A stretch of 14,365 nucleotides of DNA. Source: 02-FULL-45-11b sp041663485 (lineage in GTDB: Bacteria; Patescibacteriota; Patescibacteriia; Buchananbacterales; UBA6539). Positions 13,501 through 14,365 of the stretch are shown here, one piece after another. How positions within the stretch are numbered: the first letter of the stretch is position 1; the number at the start of each line of letters is the position of its first letter. The stretch lies in the NCBI GenBank assembly GCA_041663485.1, contig JBAYMO010000028.1, positions 1-14,365 of the forward strand, read 5' to 3'. A program made the translations under genes and the position numbers. The notes under the pieces are model-generated. The model saw only the letters and a list, made by a program, of their open reading frames with translations. It made no database searches and was not told where the DNA came from.

Positions 13501-13538
13501 TAAAAAGAAGAGCGCCTTTTCCTCCAAAAAAGGCGCTC
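13501..13538 (-). terminator. Intrinsic terminator of the GC-rich gene at the right edge
   Basis: On the minus strand GAGCGCCTTTT (13538-13528), a 7-base loop and AAAAGGCGCTC (13520-13510) form an 11-bp stem. TTCTTTTTA follows (13509-13501). It lies 22 bases after the stop codon and ends just upstream of the holA start region. Confidence 0.9.
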
Positions 13539-13560
13539 AATAAATTGCGACGTAGCCAGG

Positions 13561-14364
13561 TCAGGCGACCTTGGCTACATACACGTAGTTTCCATTGGAA
13601 AGCACGTTGGCGTGAGCCCATTTGCCGTCGTCATCATTTTGACGAAGTAGAGAACATTCGGGCAGACCCGCCAGTAATTCCACCATAATCTTGTCATGGC
13701 GGATCTTAGTCGGTGGCACGTTCGGGCTCGAAAGCGACCCGTTGAATACCGCTGTCCTGAATTCCGGTAGGTACCAAGGACAGGCCGGCATGGCAGAGGC
13801 TTTCTCCAAGTTTTGATAATAGCAGAACCCTGATTGGGTCCAACTAACATCATTACCCTCGCACTCGAGAAACTTTCGTGGAACCGTGAACCTGGACTCC
13901 AAAAGCCGAAGACGCCTGGCCACTTGGTCCAGGTCTACCCGCCACTTGCCGATAACCGTCTTGTCGGTGGCAGACTTGAGCTGGAACATGGTTCCGCAGA
14001 ATACCTGGCAATGCCCGTTACTGCGATGGACAACCACGAGATCGTAGTGCCGGTACCGACTGGCTTTAGCTGCCGAAAAAGCATCGGAACGTAACTCCAG
14101 CACCCGCACCGTCCGGCCGAGCAGCCCGGGCAGACCTTCATTGGATTTCCAAAAGAAAGTCTTTTTGGCTTCCTCGGCCCCCTTGACGTCGTCCAGGGCT
14201 TGCTTCCAATCCCAGACTAGGGCTAAAATAGCCTTTCGCGCCTCGTCGTTAAACCATGGCGCGCGCTCAGGAGCGAATTCCGCCACCCCGAGCTTAATCT
14301 CTTCGAGACTGAAAACCCTGTCAAGCGCGACATTAGCTTGTGCGCGCTTGAAAACTCCACAGAA
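13561..14364 (-). CDS. Unrecognised protein, GC-rich gene, 5' end probably outside the window
   Basis: The reading frame is open from the window edge to TGA at 13561 (267 codons). A GTG at 14286 is a possible start, but the 26 codons before it read as normal protein and have no SD, so the gene probably begins further right. No family is recognised. Visible features: a Trp-rich helical segment (WFNDEARKAILALVWDWKQA), an LxGRTVRVLELRSDAF segment, YDLVVVHRSNGHCQVF followed by FQLKS, an amphipathic helix with DLDQVARRLRLLESRF, and a Cys/Trp/Pro-rich second half. The Asp in YDL plus Q-x-K, 20 residues apart, could hint at a PD-(D/E)XK-like core; this is weak. Base composition is clearly GC-richer than adjacent holA, as in cassettes A and B. 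Confidence 0.7.
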   Translation of the reverse strand, partial: FCGVFKRAQANVALDRVFSLEEIKLGVAEFAPERAPWFNDEARKAILALVWDWKQALDDVKGAEEAKKTFFWKSNEGLPGLLGRTVRVLELRSDAFSAAKASRYRHYDLVVVHRSNGHCQVFCGTMFQLKSATDKTVIGKWRVDLDQVARRLRLLESRFTVPRKFLECEGNDVSWTQSGFCYYQNLEKASAMPACPWYLPEFRTAVFNGSLSSPNVPPTKIRHDKIMVELLAGLPECSLLRQNDDDGKWAHANVLSNGNYVYVAKVA

Positions 14365-14365
14365 T

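Noticed and set aside
13435..13527. N-terminal extension of HolA starting at 13527
   Set aside because: The extra 31 codons are encoded by the neighbouring gene's terminator hairpin, and HolA proteins begin at the MIIFLYG position.
13521..13527. GGAGG on the minus strand near holA as a ribosome-binding site
   Set aside because: It lies in the loop of the upstream gene's terminator, about 90 bases from the holA start.

Overview
The window looks like chromosome of a Candidate Phyla Radiation (Patescibacteria, Parcubacteria-like) bacterium. This is inference from several traits. The housekeeping genes are AT-rich. Most start codons have no Shine-Dalgarno sequence, but good sigma70-type promoters are visible. 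The Mur ligase is short. The isoleucyl-tRNA synthetase is of the eukaryote-like type 2, and a bactofilin sits next to a degenerate diacylglycerol-kinase-like protein. I found no tRNA, rRNA, CRISPR array or transposase.

Layout. 1-2265 (-) is the 5' two thirds of rpoB. 2266-2730 is a 465-base AT-rich intergenic region with a near-consensus rpoB promoter and two DnaA-box-like 9-mers. 2731-4059 (-) is a MurE-like ligase without its usual N-terminal domain. 4151-4756 (-) is ruvA, whose promoter predicts a leaderless mRNA. 4858-5355 (+) is a small membrane-anchored protein, divergent from ruvA. 5501-6708 (+) holds two tandem, compositionally distinct cassettes. Each has a promoter, a two-hairpin 5' leader, an SD-containing small ORF and a related terminator. 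6757-10551 (-) is an ileS-nif3 operon. 10700-11919 (-) is a bactofilin/DAGK-like operon. 12077-12343 (+) is rpsT, divergent from the bactofilin and convergent with holA (12442-13434, -). 13561 to the right edge (-) is part of an unrecognised, GC-richer gene with its own terminator.

The core genes are information processing (RpoB, IleRS, S20, HolA, RuvA) and cell envelope or shape (Mur ligase, bactofilin), mostly in one- or two-gene units with visible promoters and terminators. The most interesting part is the tandem pair at 5501-6708. The two proteins share a G-L-L...P-L-G-x-F-L-x-G-L N-terminus and a tryptophan-centred module, present twice in the first protein and once in the second. Their leaders align without gaps over about 40 bases through both hairpins, and even their terminator loops are similar. 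I recognise no known family, so this is a candidate undescribed family of small cassettes with a conserved cis-acting RNA leader.
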